Part shown: positions 60,028 to 61,292 of the stretch, in pieces
Layout: every line of letters begins with the position of its first letter
Position numbering within the stretch: position 1 is the first letter of the stretch
Assembly (NCBI GenBank): GCA_024226555.1
Contig: JAAELO010000362.1
Span: forward strand, 1-61,292
Source of the DNA: Desulfobacterales bacterium
GTDB taxonomy: Bacteria > Desulfobacterota > Desulfobacteria > Desulfobacterales > JAAELO01
Reading direction: 5' to 3'
DNA length: 61,292 nt
The notes under the pieces: model-generated
What the model saw: the letters and a program-made list of their open reading frames with translations, nothing else
The model's database searches: none
Told to the model about the DNA's origin: nothing
Made by a program: the position numbers and the translations under genes

Positions 60028-61215
60028 ATGAAAATCAATGTGAAAAATAATGTGGATTGGATAGGTAAAATTGACTGGGAATTAAGAAAATTTCACGGTG
60101 ATGAATATTCAACTCACAGAGGATCATCTTATAATTCATATCTGATACAAGAAGAAAAAAATGTCGTAATAGATACAATCTGGAAACCATTTGCCAAAGA
60201 TTACATAGAAAATCTAAAAACAGAGATAGATCTGAAAAAAATAGATTATATAATTGTGAATCACGCAGAAGTTGATCACAGCGGAAGTCTTCCCGAACTA
60301 ATGTCACTTATTCCAGATACACCAATATACTGTACAAAAAATGCTCTTAGGTCAATCAAAGGTCACTATCATGAAGACTGGAATTTTAATCCCGTAAAAA
60401 CTGGTGATTCAATTGATATTGGAAATGGTAAATCACTCGTATTTGTTGAGATGAGAATGCTTCACTGGCCGGATAGCATGGCAACATATTTAACAAAAGA
60501 TAATGTTCTGTTCAGCAACGATGCATTCGGACAACATTATGCCAGCGAGTACATGTTTAATGATCTTGTTGATCAAAATGAATTGTTTACAGAATGCATA
60601 AAATATTATGCAAATATCTTAACCCCATTCAATAAGTTCGTTGAGAAGAAAATCAAAGAAGTGCTCGATATGAAAATTCCAATAGATATCATTGCTACAA
60701 GCCATGGCATTATCTGGAGGGACAATCCAACTCAAATTATAGAAAAATACCTGTCATGGGCAACAGCATACAAAGAAGACCAAATAACTATTCTTTATGA
60801 CTCCATGTGGGATGCCACAAGAATTATGGCTGAAAACATTGCAAAAGGTATCAAAGCTAAAGATGACAAAGTTGATATTAAACTGTTCAACATAGCTAAA
60901 ACAGATAAAAATGATATCTTAACAGAAGTTTTCAAATCCAAAATAATACTTGTTGGCTCCCCTACTATAAACCAGGGTATTACTGTTGCCACAGCAGGAC
61001 TCCTTGAAGCAATCGAAGGCCTGAAGTTTAAAGGCAAAAAAGCCGCAGCATTCGGATCATACGGCTGGAGCGGAGAATCAGTTAAAAAAATTAATAAGGT
61101 ACTGGAAAACTCAGGATTTGAAATGATTAATAAAGGGCTAAAATGCCTGTGGAAACCTGATACTGAAAGCATAGAACAATGCATCTCATTTGGAAATGAA
61201 ATAGCAGGAAGTTAA
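60028..61215 (+). CDS. Flavodiiron protein (A-type flavoprotein, FprA/Roo-like)
   Basis: A 395-residue soluble enzyme reducing O2 to water or NO to N2O. The N-terminal metallo-beta-lactamase-like domain has a complete diiron site: H79, E81, D83 and H84 (NHAEVDHSG), H146 (MLHWPDSM), D165 (SNDAFGQH) and the histidine in TSHGIIW. The C-terminal flavodoxin domain starts at ITILYDSMWDATRIMAENI and binds FMN. In Desulfovibrio the homologue (Roo) takes electrons from rubredoxin; no rubredoxin gene is adjacent here. Whether it prefers O2 or NO cannot be told. Ribosome site 'ttaaggagaaataagt'. Confidence 0.92.
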   Translation: MKINVKNNVDWIGKIDWELRKFHGDEYSTHRGSSYNSYLIQEEKNVVIDTIWKPFAKDYIENLKTEIDLKKIDYIIVNHAEVDHSGSLPELMSLIPDTPIYCTKNALRSIKGHYHEDWNFNPVKTGDSIDIGNGKSLVFVEMRMLHWPDSMATYLTKDNVLFSNDAFGQHYASEYMFNDLVDQNELFTECIKYYANILTPFNKFVEKKIKEVLDMKIPIDIIATSHGIIWRDNPTQIIEKYLSWATAYKEDQITILYDSMWDATRIMAENIAKGIKAKDDKVDIKLFNIAKTDKNDILTEVFKSKIILVGSPTINQGITVATAGLLEAIEGLKFKGKKAAAFGSYGWSGESVKKINKVLENSGFEMINKGLKCLWKPDTESIEQCISFGNEIAGS

Positions 61216-61219
61216 ATAT

Positions 61220-61292
61220 GGTAACCTCTAAACCTATGCAATTAATATAACTTGAGAAAATAAGACTACAAAACAAAACTGGTAACCTCTAA
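61220..61292 (+). repeat. Two partial repeat-family ends at the window edge
   Basis: GGTAACCTCTAAAC begins at 61220 and GGTAACCTCTAA at 61281, both variants of the element end (GGGAACCTCTAA). The second probably continues beyond the window. Confidence 0.5.

Noticed and set aside
1-61292. CRISPR array
   Set aside because: The repeats are dispersed over the entire window, in both orientations, with gene-sized distances. They are not regularly spaced and there are no cas genes.
1-61292. tRNA or rRNA genes
   Set aside because: I looked for GGTTCGA-type arms and CCA ends in the gaps. The 'ggttcc' strings are all repeat-element ends without cloverleaf partners.

Overview
The window is an A+T-rich chromosomal segment from a Gram-negative bacterium. 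Lipopolysaccharide heptosyltransferase, outer-membrane barrel remnants and lipoproteins support the Gram-negative assignment. The Rnf complex preceded by a tetraheme cytochrome of the c3 type, a flavodiiron protein and acyl-CoA oxidation genes suggest an anaerobic, probably sulfate-reducer-like member of the Desulfobacterota. That placement is inference from gene content, not from a marker gene. I see no tRNA, rRNA, CRISPR array or intact transposase.

Layout. 461-6620: a six-gene glycerol-type ABC importer (glpS, T, P, Q, U, V). 6701-9950: small hypotheticals, a heptosyltransferase and a DUF6165 protein. 10215-12473: an RNA/ribosome repair operon on the minus strand (SEC-C protein, RtcB ligase, PrfH release factor) with two tiny leader ORFs and a probable frameshift junction at the start of the SEC-C gene. 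12586-17307: a PAS-GGDEF diguanylate cyclase, a hybrid histidine kinase and an orphan TAXI binding protein. 17623-22214: a glycosyltransferase, a class A penicillin-binding protein and an amino-acid-type binding protein. 22257-22986: a small secreted protein and a decayed paralogue. 23142-29958: a complete phosphate regulon (pstSCAB, phoU, phoB, phoR). 30035-31338: a SpoIIAA-like protein and a PhzF-like protein. 31685-34907 and 39988-43634: two fatty-acid oxidation blocks (two acyl-CoA dehydrogenases plus a TetR regulator; thiolase plus a FadJ-type fusion) whose promoters carry the same palindromic operator. Between them lie two transglutaminase-like lipoproteins (one apparently inactive) and a frameshifted outer-membrane protein. 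44160-52408: an XRE regulator, a metallophosphoesterase, a divergent thiolase, an enoyl-CoA hydratase, a PaaK/ACT pair and a SprT/DUF2786 protein. 52736-59434: cytochrome c plus rnfCDGEAB, in which RnfB is fused to a GltD/NfnL-like flavoprotein. 60028-61215: a flavodiiron protein.

The most striking non-coding feature is a dispersed family of non-autonomous inverted-repeat elements (MITE-like). About ten near-complete and ten partial copies occupy the intergenic gaps. The ends are GGGAACCTCTAATAA and its complement, the basic unit is about 130 bp, and larger copies carry palindromic cassettes at three internal positions. Seven copies are flanked by exact 4-bp direct repeats (TTAA, TAAA, TATA, TTGA), which is strong evidence for transposition. 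Copies sit inside operons, supply the stop codon of phoU, and one borders a dehydrogenase gene that has lost its 5' part.

The best candidates for new biology are the SEC-C/RtcB/PrfH operon with its UGA frameshift junction, the RnfB-flavoprotein fusion, and the modular repeat family.
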